From an uncultured Draconibacterium sp. (GTDB lineage Bacteria; Bacteroidota; Bacteroidia; Bacteroidales; Prolixibacteraceae): a stretch of 64,000 bases of DNA. Below are positions 50,999-59,601 of the stretch, piece after piece (position 1 is the first letter of the stretch; every line of letters begins with the position of its first letter). A program made the translations under genes and the position numbers. Where the stretch lies: the NCBI RefSeq assembly GCF_963674925.1, contig NZ_OY771647.1, positions 1,317,501 through 1,381,500 on the forward strand, in the 5' to 3' direction. The notes below the pieces were generated by a model. That model was not told the DNA's origin. It saw only the letters and a program-made list of their open reading frames with translations, and ran no database searches.

Positions 50999-51913
50999 TT
51001 AATCTGTTACATGATTTGTGCTAAAATAGACCATTTCGCGAACTATTTTTCCGTCATCGTTAAATGAATGAGAGAGCATTAAAGGCATCTCCACTTTTTT
51101 ACCACTTTCTTCATCGGTGTACGAATAATTCCACCACGAATAAACTACATATCCGTTATTCAGTTCGTAGAAAATACAATCCGGGTAGCCAACCTGTTCA
51201 AAATGGATATCCTTTCTGGTGGCAAAATGGCTGGCAACATCTGCAGTTCTTTCTTCCAGGTTCATAGTTTCATCGTAGCCTCCTGCCAAACTACTGAAAA
51301 TGGCATCTTCAGTAAAGAATCCTTTTAAGCCTTCTACATCTTCATCAACATATGTATTAAGTAATTTTCTTACTGTTGCTATGTAGGGGTGGTTGATGTA
51401 AACCTTTCCATTTTCGCGGATTGTTTGAGCATTCCGAATGTCCTCGAAAACATTATTGTTATAGTATTGAATGAAAGTGGCAATTTTTCCATCATCGTTA
51501 AAAGCGTATAAACAGTGCATATGCAGATCCAGGTTTATACCTGTTTTTTCGTTTGTTCCGGTGAGCAGCAGCCAATCCTGAACCCACATTTTTCCATCTT
51601 TATATTCTATTGCATCAGGATAGGCACCCGGCGTATCTTCAACATTAAAATTCACAAAGTTATTGGTCCAGTAACTCGTGTTTTTACTAAAGTTCTCAGC
51701 CGAGGTTTTCCAGTCATTGCCGTTCCGTATAATCATTATCGAGTCGGCAAAAAACGTTTTTACTTTTTCGGTGTCACCATTTTTAACGGCATTCCAAAAG
51801 CCTCTTGTCACGTCTATGGTTTCGTGTTCGTTAAACACGGTACCATTTTTCTTTTGAGCGAATGATGTAATTGCAAGGAGAGTTGCGATTAGCAATACAG
51901 CAAATTTTTTCAT
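50999..51913 (-). CDS. Secreted protein with two NTF2/SnoaL-like domains
   Basis: 304 aa from ATG 51913 (MKKFAVLLIATLLAITSFAQ, a standard signal peptide; the open frame further upstream is not needed). Two copies of a SnoaL-like cone fold are visible. The first is about 35-165 (GFWNAVKNGDTEKVKTFFADSI...HCLYAFNDDGKIATFIQYY), the second about 185-300 (LLNTYVDEDVEGLKGFFTEDAI...LSHSFNDDGKIVREMVYF). The shared FNDDGKI supports an internal duplication. The ligand or reaction is unknown; location is periplasmic or outside. Confidence 0.75.
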   Translation of the reverse strand: MKKFAVLLIATLLAITSFAQKKNGTVFNEHETIDVTRGFWNAVKNGDTEKVKTFFADSIMIIRNGNDWKTSAENFSKNTSYWTNNFVNFNVEDTPGAYPDAIEYKDGKMWVQDWLLLTGTNEKTGINLDLHMHCLYAFNDDGKIATFIQYYNNNVFEDIRNAQTIRENGKVYINHPYIATVRKLLNTYVDEDVEGLKGFFTEDAIFSSLAGGYDETMNLEERTADVASHFATRKDIHFEQVGYPDCIFYELNNGYVVYSWWNYSYTDEESGKKVEMPLMLSHSFNDDGKIVREMVYFSTNHVTD

Positions 51914-52279
51914 AATGTAATCTTTAGTTAATTGTTTAGAAAAAATCCGGCAATATATCACTTAACCTAATTGGTATGTATATACAATTTACGCATAACT
52001 TGATTAAAATGAAAATAATAGATGGTGTAAAGTGCAGGAATACAGCATGATAGTGTGTTTCTGTAAATGGGTGTGTTGTACGTGGTGGGATTAACGTATT
52101 GATATTGAGCGCCATAAAAGATAAAAAGGTCCAAAAATAGACAAAAGCGTAATCATTTTATTTTCAATTACAGGACTTTATGGTGTTGTGCAATTGAATT
52201 TGAAATGGAGAAGCTCGTTTTCGATTTTTTAGTAAAACATTTTATTTTACTTTTAGCAAAGTATTAAATCAACTAAACG
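51914..52279. other. Gene-free AT-rich gap between divergent genes
   Basis: 366 bases between the NTF2-like gene (minus) and the ThuA gene (plus). I see no gene, no RNA fold and no clear repeat. A TACTTTTAG sequence about 25 bases before the ThuA start is one base short of the -7 consensus. Confidence 0.5.
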
Positions 52280-53089
52280 ATGTTAAGAAAGAGTAGAAGG
52301 GATTTTATAAAAGCCTCCGCTTTGACCGGAGCAGGTTTACTATTTTTAACGCCCAAAAGTTACGCCTGGGAGAAAATGCAAAATGATAACACATTGAAAG
52401 GAAAGAAAGTACTTTATGTTTATGGTGGCTGGAGTGGTCATGAGCCAAAACAATCGGTTGACGTATTTGTGCCGTGGCTAAAATCTGAAGGTGCAGAGCT
52501 TACGGTTTCTGACAGCCTGGATAGCTACCTGGATGAAGAATTAATGGGGTCTGTAGATTTGATTGTTCAAGCCTGGACGATGGGAACCATCACAAACGAG
52601 CAGGAAAAAGGCCTTTTAAAAGCCATTGGAAACGGAGCCGGGTTGGCCGGTTGGCATGGCGGTATTGGCGATTCGTTCCGAAATAATACCGAATACCAGT
52701 TTATGGTTGGCGGGCAGTGGGTCGCACATCCCGGTGGAGTTATTGATTATTCAGTACAAATTACCGATAAGAACGATCCTGTAACAAAAGGATTAAGCGA
52801 TTTTCGCATGCATTCAGAGCAGTACTACATGCACATCGATCCGAATGTAAAAGTGCTGGCAACAACCGAATTTACCGCTGAACATTCGTCGTGGATTGAA
52901 GAGTGTGTAATGCCGGTGGTTTGGAAAAAATACTATGGTAGCGGACGTGTATTTTACAGCTCGTTGGGGCACGTTATGACTGATTTTGAAGTGCCGGAAG
53001 CACTGGAAATTATGAAACGCGGAATCCGTTGGGCAGCAGAAAGTAAATATGCTCCAAAAGAAAAGTGGGTGAGTCCGGTTTATAAATAA
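52280..53089 (+). CDS. Exported ThuA-domain protein
   Basis: 269 aa with a twin-arginine signal (SRRDFIKAS near residue 5, followed by a hydrophobic stretch ending PKSYA). The body is the ThuA fold, a class I glutamine-amidotransferase-like domain: VLYVYGGWSGHEPKQSVDVF, GAGLAGWHGGIGDSF, FMVGGQWVAHPGG, RMHSEQYYMHID, and GRVFYSSLGHVMTDFE near the end. In Bacteroidota such proteins often occur with exported Gfo/Idh/MocA oxidoreductases and act on keto-sugars or related compounds; here the gene stands alone. The reaction is unproven. Confidence 0.85.
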   Translation: MLRKSRRDFIKASALTGAGLLFLTPKSYAWEKMQNDNTLKGKKVLYVYGGWSGHEPKQSVDVFVPWLKSEGAELTVSDSLDSYLDEELMGSVDLIVQAWTMGTITNEQEKGLLKAIGNGAGLAGWHGGIGDSFRNNTEYQFMVGGQWVAHPGGVIDYSVQITDKNDPVTKGLSDFRMHSEQYYMHIDPNVKVLATTEFTAEHSSWIEECVMPVVWKKYYGSGRVFYSSLGHVMTDFEVPEALEIMKRGIRWAAESKYAPKEKWVSPVYK

Positions 53090-53092
53090 AAA

Positions 53093-53119
53093 AACCGCTC
53101 TTTTTCAAAGAACGGTTTC
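53093..53119. terminator. Bidirectional terminator between ThuA gene and atpG
   Basis: AAACCGCTCTTT (53093-53104) pairs with AAAGAACGGTTT (53108-53119), one mismatch, flanked by A and T tracts. Confidence 0.75.
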
Positions 53120-53141
53120 TTCTTATTTTTATAAAAACGAA

Positions 53142-54017
53142 TTATCCGTTTAATGCTTCGGCACCACTTACAATTTCCAGAATTTCTCCTGTAATGGCTG
53201 CCTGGCGTGCTTTGTTGTATTCCAAAGTAAGCGATCCGATAAGATCGGTGGCATTATCAGTTGCCTGGTGCATAGCCGTCATTCGGGCGCCGTGTTCGGC
53301 AGCATTCGAATCAAGTAAAGCTTTGTAAAACTGAATTTTTAACGAACGCGGAATAAGCTCCTGTATAATATGCTCTTTCGATGGTTCGTAAATAAAATCG
53401 TAGTTGCCATTATCTTCGCCTTCTTCCATTTCAACCGGGAGAAACTGTTCGGCAGCCTGAACCTGAACGGCTGCATTTTTAAACTGGTTGTATACCAGCT
53501 CAATGCGGTCGTAATGTTTGTCGGCAAACGATTTCATACATTCTTCGGCAACTCTCGAAACATTTTCAAAAGTAAGCGCGTCGAACAATTCATTCTGGTC
53601 GGCTATTACATTGTACCCACGGTGTTTTAACTGGCGTGCTCCCTGTTTTCCGATGCACATAAATTCAAGGTTGCCCAATTGCAATTGTTGTGCATATTTT
53701 GTGTTGGCTACCTCAACTGCTTTTTTGGAGATGTTGCTGTTAAAACCACCACATAAACCGCGGTTTGAAGACACCAGGATCAAAAGCACCTTTTTAGGTT
53801 CGCGTGTTTGCGTATAAACCGAATCTTCAACATTTTCGAGGCTGGCACTCAGCGAAGTAAGAATCTCGTGCAGTTTTTCTGCGTACGGTCTGATCTGAAG
53901 AATGGCATCCTGCGCTTTTTTTAACTTGGCAGCCGAAACCATTTTCATGGCACTGGTTACCTGCCGTGTGGTTTTTACCGATGCTATTCGGGTGCGTATT
54001 TCTTTTAATCCAGCCAT
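53142..54017 (-). CDS. atpG: ATP synthase gamma subunit
   Basis: Rotor shaft of F1. 291 aa. The N-terminal helix (LKEIRTRIASVKTTRQVTSAMKMVSAAKL, in part KTTRQVTSAMKMVSAAK) and the C-terminal DNATDLIGSLTLEYNKARQAAITGEI are the two conserved helices forming the coiled coil; SNRGLCGGFNSN is the central-domain motif. It is the last gene of the operon, separated from atpA by 82 bases that hold a long inverted repeat. Confidence 0.96.
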   Translation of the reverse strand: MAGLKEIRTRIASVKTTRQVTSAMKMVSAAKLKKAQDAILQIRPYAEKLHEILTSLSASLENVEDSVYTQTREPKKVLLILVSSNRGLCGGFNSNISKKAVEVANTKYAQQLQLGNLEFMCIGKQGARQLKHRGYNVIADQNELFDALTFENVSRVAEECMKSFADKHYDRIELVYNQFKNAAVQVQAAEQFLPVEMEEGEDNGNYDFIYEPSKEHIIQELIPRSLKIQFYKALLDSNAAEHGARMTAMHQATDNATDLIGSLTLEYNKARQAAITGEILEIVSGAEALNG

Positions 54018-54023
54018 ATTTTG

Positions 54024-54100
54024 GAATGTTGGAGTATCAGAATATTGGAGTGCTAGAATTGTTCCATTCTAATATCCCAATATTCTAACCTTCTAATATT
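54024..54100. repeat. Inverted repeat in the atpA-atpG gap
   Basis: The left arm 54024-54060 and right arm 54065-54100 pair over about 36 positions with roughly a third mismatched (shared core AGAATATTGGxxTxxTAGAAT). Similar wording (ATTAGAATATTAGAAT) occurs at 23375-23395. The only sizeable gap inside the ATP synthase operon is filled by this element. Confidence 0.6.
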
Positions 54101-55677
54101 TATTTATATTTCTCTGCTGTTTCTGCAGCTACTTTTCTAATGGTTTCCTCAATTTCAGGAGTAAGTTTACCGGTTTTCAGTTCATCAAGAACCGGGCGGT
54201 GCGACATTTCCATTGTTTCCAGGAAATCGGCTTCAAACTCTTTCACCTTATCAATTGGCACACTACGAAGCAACTCGTTGGTTCCGCAATAGATAATGGC
54301 TGCCTGGTGTTCAACTTTTACAGGCGAATACTGTCCCTGTTTCAGGATTTCCACATTTTTACGTCCCTTATCAAGTACACGCATTGTAGCGGCATCCAAA
54401 TCGGAACCAAATTTAGAAAATGCTTCCAGTTCGCGGAACTGTGCCTGGTCGAGTTTTAATGTACCCGAGATCTTCTTCATCGATTTGATCTGTGCACTAC
54501 CACCAACACGCGATACCGAGATACCAACGTTAATCGCCGGGCGAATACCCGAGTTAAACAGGTTCGATTCCAGGAAGATCTGACCGTCGGTAATCGAAAT
54601 TACGTTGGTTGGAATATATGCAGAAACGTCGCCGGCCTGTGTTTCAATAATAGGAAGTGCGGTTAACGAACCACCACCTTTTACTTTATCTTTCAAACAC
54701 TCCGGTAAGTCGTTCATGTTTTTTGCAATCTCATCCGATTCGATGATTTTTGCCGCACGCTCCAACAGGCGCGAGTGCAAATAGAAAACATCGCCCGGAT
54801 AAGCTTCGCGACCCGGTGGACGGCGAAGTAGAAGTGACACCTCACGATATGAAACGGCCTGTTTCGAAAGGTCATCGTAAATAATTAATGCATGACGACC
54901 GGTATCGCGGAAATATTCACCGATAGCTGCACCTGCATAGGGTGCATAAAACTGCAATGCGGCAGGATCTGATGCAGTTGCCATAACAATAACGGTATAG
55001 GCCATTGCACCGGCTTTTTCAAGCGTAGCGGCAATATTTGCAACTGTAGAACCTTTCTGGCCAACTGCCACATATATACAATAAACCGGATTTCCCTGTT
55101 CGTAGAATTCGCGTTGGTTAATAATGGTGTCGATGGCTACTGCGGTTTTTCCTGTCTGACGGTCGCCAATAATCAACTCACGCTGACCACGGCCGATCGG
55201 AATCATCGCATCAACAGCTTTTAATCCTGTTTGCAGCGGTTCTTTTACCGGCTGACGGAAAATTACCCCCGGCGCTTTCCTTTCCAAAGGCATTTCAAAA
55301 AGTTCGCCGCTTAGTGCACCTTTTCCATCAATTGCTTCACCAATGGTATTTACCACACGGCCAAGCAAGCCTTCACCAACATTAATCGATGCAATACGAC
55401 GTGTACGTTTTACGGTATCACCTTCTTTAATTTCTTCTGTAGGACCTAAAAGTACAGCACCAACATTGTCTTCTTCAAGGTTCAATACAATGCCTTTCAT
55501 TCCGTTTTCGAATTCGATCATCTCATTCGATTCCACGTTCGAAAGTCCATAAATACGTGCAATGCCGTCGCCGACTTGCAGAACGGTGCCAACTTCTTCC
55601 AGTTCGGCTACCGATTTAAATCCTTCGAGTTGTTGCTTTAGAATTTCAGATACTTCAGCAGGTTTTATATTAGCCAT
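54100..55677 (-). CDS. atpA: ATP synthase alpha subunit
   Basis: Non-catalytic nucleotide-binding subunit of F1. 525 aa. P-loop GDRQTGKTA, the arginine-finger region SVSRVGGSAQ (after NVGIS) and the ALIIYDDLSKQAVSYRE segment are all normal. The N-terminal KPAEVSEILKQQLEGF is the delta-contact helix. Confidence 0.97.
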   Translation of the reverse strand: MANIKPAEVSEILKQQLEGFKSVAELEEVGTVLQVGDGIARIYGLSNVESNEMIEFENGMKGIVLNLEEDNVGAVLLGPTEEIKEGDTVKRTRRIASINVGEGLLGRVVNTIGEAIDGKGALSGELFEMPLERKAPGVIFRQPVKEPLQTGLKAVDAMIPIGRGQRELIIGDRQTGKTAVAIDTIINQREFYEQGNPVYCIYVAVGQKGSTVANIAATLEKAGAMAYTVIVMATASDPAALQFYAPYAGAAIGEYFRDTGRHALIIYDDLSKQAVSYREVSLLLRRPPGREAYPGDVFYLHSRLLERAAKIIESDEIAKNMNDLPECLKDKVKGGGSLTALPIIETQAGDVSAYIPTNVISITDGQIFLESNLFNSGIRPAINVGISVSRVGGSAQIKSMKKISGTLKLDQAQFRELEAFSKFGSDLDAATMRVLDKGRKNVEILKQGQYSPVKVEHQAAIIYCGTNELLRSVPIDKVKEFEADFLETMEMSHRPVLDELKTGKLTPEIEETIRKVAAETAEKYK

Positions 55678-55707
55678 GTTCTATTATTTTATGCTTGTCG
55701 CTATCGT

Positions 55708-56253
55708 TTATAATTCGGTTTCTAACAAGGTTTGTTTTACCTTTCGTAATTGGGTTGCCACGCTGGCATCATACTGTTTATCATCCATTCGCAATATCAG
55801 GCCACCCAGAATATCGGGATTTACCTGAGCCGATAACTCAATAGTAGCATTCAGCTCTTTTCCCAACAGTTCTTCCACCTTTTTAAGTGTAGAAGCATTA
55901 ACTTCAGAAGCTGTTGTAAGAACGGCCGATTTAATATTGAGGTCTTTACGTGTAAGATCCAGAAAATTACGGCAGATACCCGGAATGTGTACTTCGCGTT
56001 TGTTTTGAACGATCAGCAATAAAAAGTTAAGACTGATCTCTTCGATTTTACCTTCGAAAATACTTTTTACCAAGGCTGCCTTTTTTGATGATTTTACGAC
56101 GGGGCTTTCCAGTAAAAGAATAAAATCTTCCGATGATTTGCAGACATCCATAACCAACTGGATATCGGTTTTTAGCTTATCGAGCAGTTTTTTCTCTTTG
56201 GCTGTTGAAAAGAAAGCTTTGGCGTATCGTACAGTTATTGCGCTCTGGTCCAT
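55708..56253 (-). CDS. atpH: ATP synthase delta subunit
   Basis: Peripheral-stalk subunit joining F1 to b. 181 aa. The N-terminal ITVRYAKAFFSTAKEK and C-terminal INPDILGGLILRMDDKQYDASV-like segments (here NPDILGGLILRMDDK) are typical. It starts 2 bases after the atpF stop. Confidence 0.93.
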   Translation of the reverse strand: MDQSAITVRYAKAFFSTAKEKKLLDKLKTDIQLVMDVCKSSEDFILLLESPVVKSSKKAALVKSIFEGKIEEISLNFLLLIVQNKREVHIPGICRNFLDLTRKDLNIKSAVLTTASEVNASTLKKVEELLGKELNATIELSAQVNPDILGGLILRMDDKQYDASVATQLRKVKQTLLETEL

Positions 56254-56255
56254 AC

Positions 56256-56750
56256 TTAATTCAGCTTGATGTCGTCGATTAATCCGTCAACCATTTTTTC
56301 CTGTTCGCCTTTGTTGCTTAATTCTTTGCGAATCACTTTTTCAGCAATACTAACCGAAAGTTCTGCCACTTGTTTTTTGATATCGTTAATGGCAGCTGTT
56401 TTTTCAGCCTCTATTTGCTGACGTGCCTGAACAATGGCTTTTTGTGCTTCTTCAGAGGCTTTATCCTTGGCTTCGGCAACAATTTTATCTTTTAATTCTT
56501 TGGCCTCTTTCAGAATCGCTTCTTTTTCGCGGCGTGCTTCAGCAATAATTTTTTCATTATCGGCTTTTAGCCCGGCTACTTCTTTCTTGGCTTCTTCGGC
56601 CGAGTTTAAAGCAGTTGCAATAGATTCTTCACGCTCTTTTAATGCAGTAAGAATTGGCTTCCACGCAAACTTCTTTAATACAAAAAGTACGACTCCAAAA
56701 ATGATGAGCATCCAAACAATGGTGCCCGGATTCGGCATTACTAATCCCAT
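56256..56750 (-). CDS. atpF: ATP synthase b subunit
   Basis: Membrane-anchored peripheral stalk. 164 aa. A single N-terminal helix (TIVWMLIIFGVVLFVLKKF) is followed by a long Ala/Glu/Lys coiled coil. The start could be ATG 56750 or the internal ATG 56738 (MPNPG); spacing does not settle it. It is followed at once by atpH. Confidence 0.93.
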   Translation of the reverse strand: MGLVMPNPGTIVWMLIIFGVVLFVLKKFAWKPILTALKEREESIATALNSAEEAKKEVAGLKADNEKIIAEARREKEAILKEAKELKDKIVAEAKDKASEEAQKAIVQARQQIEAEKTAAINDIKKQVAELSVSIAEKVIRKELSNKGEQEKMVDGLIDDIKLN

Positions 56751-56816
56751 GATTTAAAATTTTAAAGTGGCAACAGCATCCCGGGCAATCCCCGGGATGG
56801 CTGCCAAAGTTTTTTG

Positions 56817-57080
56817 CTATACAAAAACGATTAGAATACAAACAATAACTGCGAAGAATGCCACACCTTCGATAAGTGCTGCAGACACAATCATGTTTGA
56901 TCTGATGTCGCCGCTTGCCTCTGGTTGACGGGCAATAGCTTCCATGGCACTGGCACCGATTTTACCGATACCCATACCAGCTCCAATTGCTGCTAAACCT
57001 GCACCAATTGCTGCTCCCATTTTTCCAACCGACGCACCGGCGGCCGCTTGTAGCAATACTGTTAAAATAGCTGATAACAT
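56817..57080 (-). CDS. atpE: ATP synthase c subunit
   Basis: 87 aa, two hydrophobic helices joined by the polar loop ARQPEA, which contacts gamma/epsilon. The ion-carrying carboxylate is Glu71 in ALIEGVAFF. The Gln and Ser/Thr ligands of sodium-type c rings are not evident, so proton coupling is likely. The first helix has the glycine-rich GAAIGAGLAAIGAGMGIG pattern. Confidence 0.96.
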   Translation of the reverse strand: MLSAILTVLLQAAAGASVGKMGAAIGAGLAAIGAGMGIGKIGASAMEAIARQPEASGDIRSNMIVSAALIEGVAFFAVIVCILIVFV

Positions 57081-57098
57081 AGCTTTTAATTTTAAATA

Positions 57099-58253
57099 TT
57101 AATGATGTTCTGAAGTCGCCATTCCGAAATAGAGTGCCGACAACAGAGTAAAAACATACGCTTGAATAAATGATACCAAAACATCGAGCAGCAGAATGAA
57201 AACCGAGAACAGGATGGAGATCGGACTTGCTCCTAATCCAACTGCCGGGCCAAACAGACTGCCGAATACAAAAATAAGGCTCACAAATACCATTACAATA
57301 AGGTGACCTGCCATCATGTTGGCAAAAAGTCGGACCATCAGTACAAATGGCTTTGTAATTACACCCGAAAGTTCAACGATAGGCATTAACGGGATTGGGA
57401 ATTTTAACCACCACGGTACGTCCGGGTTGTAAATTTCTTTCCAGTAATGTTTGTTACCATTAATTGTTGTTACTGCAAAAGTGAACAAGGCCAGTACCAT
57501 TGTAACCCCGATGTTTCCTGTAACGTTGGCTCCAAATGGCGGAATTGGTATCAATCCCATAAAGTTGTTGATCAGGATAAAAAAGAAAAGGGTTAATAAA
57601 AATGGCATGAACTTTTCGTATTTGTGTTCGCCAATGGCAGGTTTTGCTACTTCGTCGCGAATAAAAAAGATGATCGGTTCCAGGACATTTTGAACGCCTG
57701 TTGGAGCTTTTCCTTTGTTTTTTTTCGTCAGCCTTGCTGTTGCAAAAACCAGCCACAATAAAATAACTACCGATGCCAAAATACCGGCAATTGTTTTTGT
57801 TATTGAAATATCGATGGGTGTTCCAAGTTCGTGCCCTGCGGCATCCAGCTCAACTACTTTGCCTTTAAATTCCTCGCTTTCCGAAATGCGAAAACCTTTG
57901 TAAGCACTGTGCCCGTGATGAAATTTCGACGACATAAAAACATGAAATGCTTGTCCGTCGTGTAATTCCGGCTGTTTGCTGTAAACAATTATCGGAAGCG
58001 GAATACTAATGTGTTTATCGCCAAACGATGTAATGTGCCAGTCGTACGAATCGGAAACATGGTCGATTACAAATTCTCCGGCGTTAAATCCTTCTTCAGC
58101 GTGTGCGTCTGAAGCATGTGCTTCGATTTCTTCTGAATGACTTTCTGTTGCGTGTGTCTTTTCTTCCTCGTGCCCTTGTTGAGCCCGAAGCTGGCCATAA
58201 CTTAATAACGAAAAGGCAAAGAATATAAAGACGGCTTTAGTAAGCTTAAGCAT
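57099..58253 (-). CDS. atpB: ATP synthase a subunit with exported N-terminal extension
   Basis: 384 aa from ATG 58253 (MLKLTKAVFIFFAF); the open frame to 58304 is not needed. A signal peptide (1-24) is followed by a His/Glu/Ala-rich stretch (about 27-58) and a beta-rich extracytoplasmic segment up to about residue 150. Then come the canonical a-subunit helices with the essential Arg in VRLFANMMAGH and the Q/H-rich last helix (FIQAYVFTLLSALYFG). The long front part is typical of Bacteroidota AtpB. Confidence 0.94.
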   Translation of the reverse strand: MLKLTKAVFIFFAFSLLSYGQLRAQQGHEEEKTHATESHSEEIEAHASDAHAEEGFNAGEFVIDHVSDSYDWHITSFGDKHISIPLPIIVYSKQPELHDGQAFHVFMSSKFHHGHSAYKGFRISESEEFKGKVVELDAAGHELGTPIDISITKTIAGILASVVILLWLVFATARLTKKNKGKAPTGVQNVLEPIIFFIRDEVAKPAIGEHKYEKFMPFLLTLFFFILINNFMGLIPIPPFGANVTGNIGVTMVLALFTFAVTTINGNKHYWKEIYNPDVPWWLKFPIPLMPIVELSGVITKPFVLMVRLFANMMAGHLIVMVFVSLIFVFGSLFGPAVGLGASPISILFSVFILLLDVLVSFIQAYVFTLLSALYFGMATSEHH

Positions 58254-58363
58254 GGTTAATTCAGTTTTTCTTTGTTTTAACTTGTCTGTAAACATTATAA
58301 ACAAACGCTTCTCGATAAGAATTTTGTCAGGTTGTTAAAACGAAAATTCTGTTCTAAGGTTCA

Positions 58364-58371
58364 CAAATTTA
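58364..58371 (-). promoter_or_regulatory. Possible internal promoter before atpB
   Basis: TAAATTTG on the minus strand fits TAnnTTTG. It lies in the 216-base gap between the atpI-like gene and atpB, about 110 bases before the atpB ATG. No clear -33 box. Confidence 0.3.
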
Positions 58372-58469
58372 TAAGATTTTTTGGTCCGTGAATGGAAATT
58401 GACATTTTTCATTTGATAATTAACAATGTTTAAAAACCTGTTTTAGGAGAAGGGGGAAGAAGTGAAGGT

Positions 58470-58850
58470 TTATTTTTTATCTGTCGATTTTGTAATTCTG
58501 GTAATCTCCGTAACTTCAAAAAAGGTGTAAATAAGGTAAAGCAGCATTAAACAGATAACAAACGGGATGGCATTTTCTTTATCGACAGCAATGTAAACAA
58601 CGGCTACCACCGAGTACAAAACAAGTTTGAAAAAGGTGATGAGCATATTGCTGCGGGTAAATTTCCCGATATCTTTTTTTGCCATTTTAAGCTGGTAAGC
58701 ATAAATGCCCATTGTGGCCAAATAAAAGAAAAGCAACAAAAACGGAAGTACCGGCAGATAGTATTCGGGGAACGCCAGTGAAAATACCAGCCAGCCAGTT
58801 ACGGCAATGGCCAATGTTATTGCCGTAAGTTTTACGATGAAAGCCTTCAT
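58470..58850 (-). CDS. AtpI-like small membrane protein
   Basis: 126 aa, four membrane helices with a basic loop after the second (QLKMAKKDIGKFTRSNMLI). The position between atpZ and atpB and the helix layout fit the ATP synthase protein I family, which assists c-ring assembly or Mg transport in other bacteria. Sequence recognition is weaker than for its neighbours. The ATG overlaps the atpZ stop by 4 bases. Confidence 0.65.
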   Translation of the reverse strand: MKAFIVKLTAITLAIAVTGWLVFSLAFPEYYLPVLPFLLLFFYLATMGIYAYQLKMAKKDIGKFTRSNMLITFFKLVLYSVVAVVYIAVDKENAIPFVICLMLLYLIYTFFEVTEITRITKSTDKK

Positions 58851-59098
58851 TTCCTTTTTCGTTTTTTCGATTTATTATCCGGTTTCAACAGGTTTTTTAC
58901 ACCATAAATGATTGATGCAATTACACCAAATATAACCAGTGTAAGCGTAAATCCTTTAAACTCGTTATTCATCCATTGGTCGATTTTGTAGCCCAGAAGA
59001 GTAAATCCTCCGATAATTGCCATCATCTCGAAACCGAGGCTGGAATAGCGAATAAAAGAATTAGTCTTTTTGGTTGTATAAGGTTTTTTCTTTTGCAT
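58847..59098 (-). CDS. atpZ: AtpZ/AtpI-type F0F1-ATPase accessory protein
   Basis: 83 aa, two membrane helices. SSLGFEMMAIIGGFTLLGYKIDQWM is the AtpZ signature, with the conserved Gly-rich helix and the GYKID turn. A very basic tail (KSKKRKRK) follows. The first 38 bases overlap the bactofilin gene in another frame, and the only good start is the ATG inside that gene. Confidence 0.82.
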   Translation of the reverse strand: MQKKKPYTTKKTNSFIRYSSLGFEMMAIIGGFTLLGYKIDQWMNNEFKGFTLTLVIFGVIASIIYGVKNLLKPDNKSKKRKRK

Positions 59099-59474
59099 CT
59101 ACTTTTGCAGGAGCACTGGTTCCGCCCATGGCGCAGGTACCGGTAAAAGTTGCACCGGGTTCAACGGCCAGTTTCCCGGCAACAATATCGCCTTCAATTT
59201 TTGCCGAGGCTTTCATGTTCAAAAGCTCATCAACAGTAACTTTACCTTTTATAAAACCGGCGATCTCAACATTATTGCATTTTACTGTGCCCTCGATATT
59301 GCCTTTTGGGCCAATAACAACTCTGCCTTTTGCTTCCAGGTTTCCAACCAGTTGCCCATCAATGCGAATGTCGCTACTTGCCGAAATATCGCCTTTAATG
59401 AGTGTTCCTTCACCTAAAATGTTAATCGCTTGATCGGGGGTTTCGCCAAACGTTCTTGTGTTTTGTTTTGCCAT
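59061..59474 (-). CDS. Bactofilin
   Basis: 137 aa cytoskeletal protein. The central right-handed beta-helix shows the repeating pattern ILGEGTLIKGDISASSDIRIDG, LVGNLEAKGRVVIG, GNIEGTVKCNNVEIAGFIKG. The tails are short and unstructured. It opens the ATP synthase operon, an arrangement I have seen in other Bacteroidota, but the functional link is unknown. Its 3' end overlaps atpZ by 38 bases. Confidence 0.9.
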   Translation of the reverse strand: MAKQNTRTFGETPDQAINILGEGTLIKGDISASSDIRIDGQLVGNLEAKGRVVIGPKGNIEGTVKCNNVEIAGFIKGKVTVDELLNMKASAKIEGDIVAGKLAVEPGATFTGTCAMGGTSAPAKVDAKEKTLYNQKD

Positions 59475-59601
59475 GGTTTATTACTTCTTAACTGTCCTTA
59501 ATAATTGGGTGCCTGAATATACAATAAAATGAATCTTCAGCAAAAAAATGATTTAGATTCACAAAAACAGAACGGCAAAATTTTACATCTATTGTACGCT
59601 C

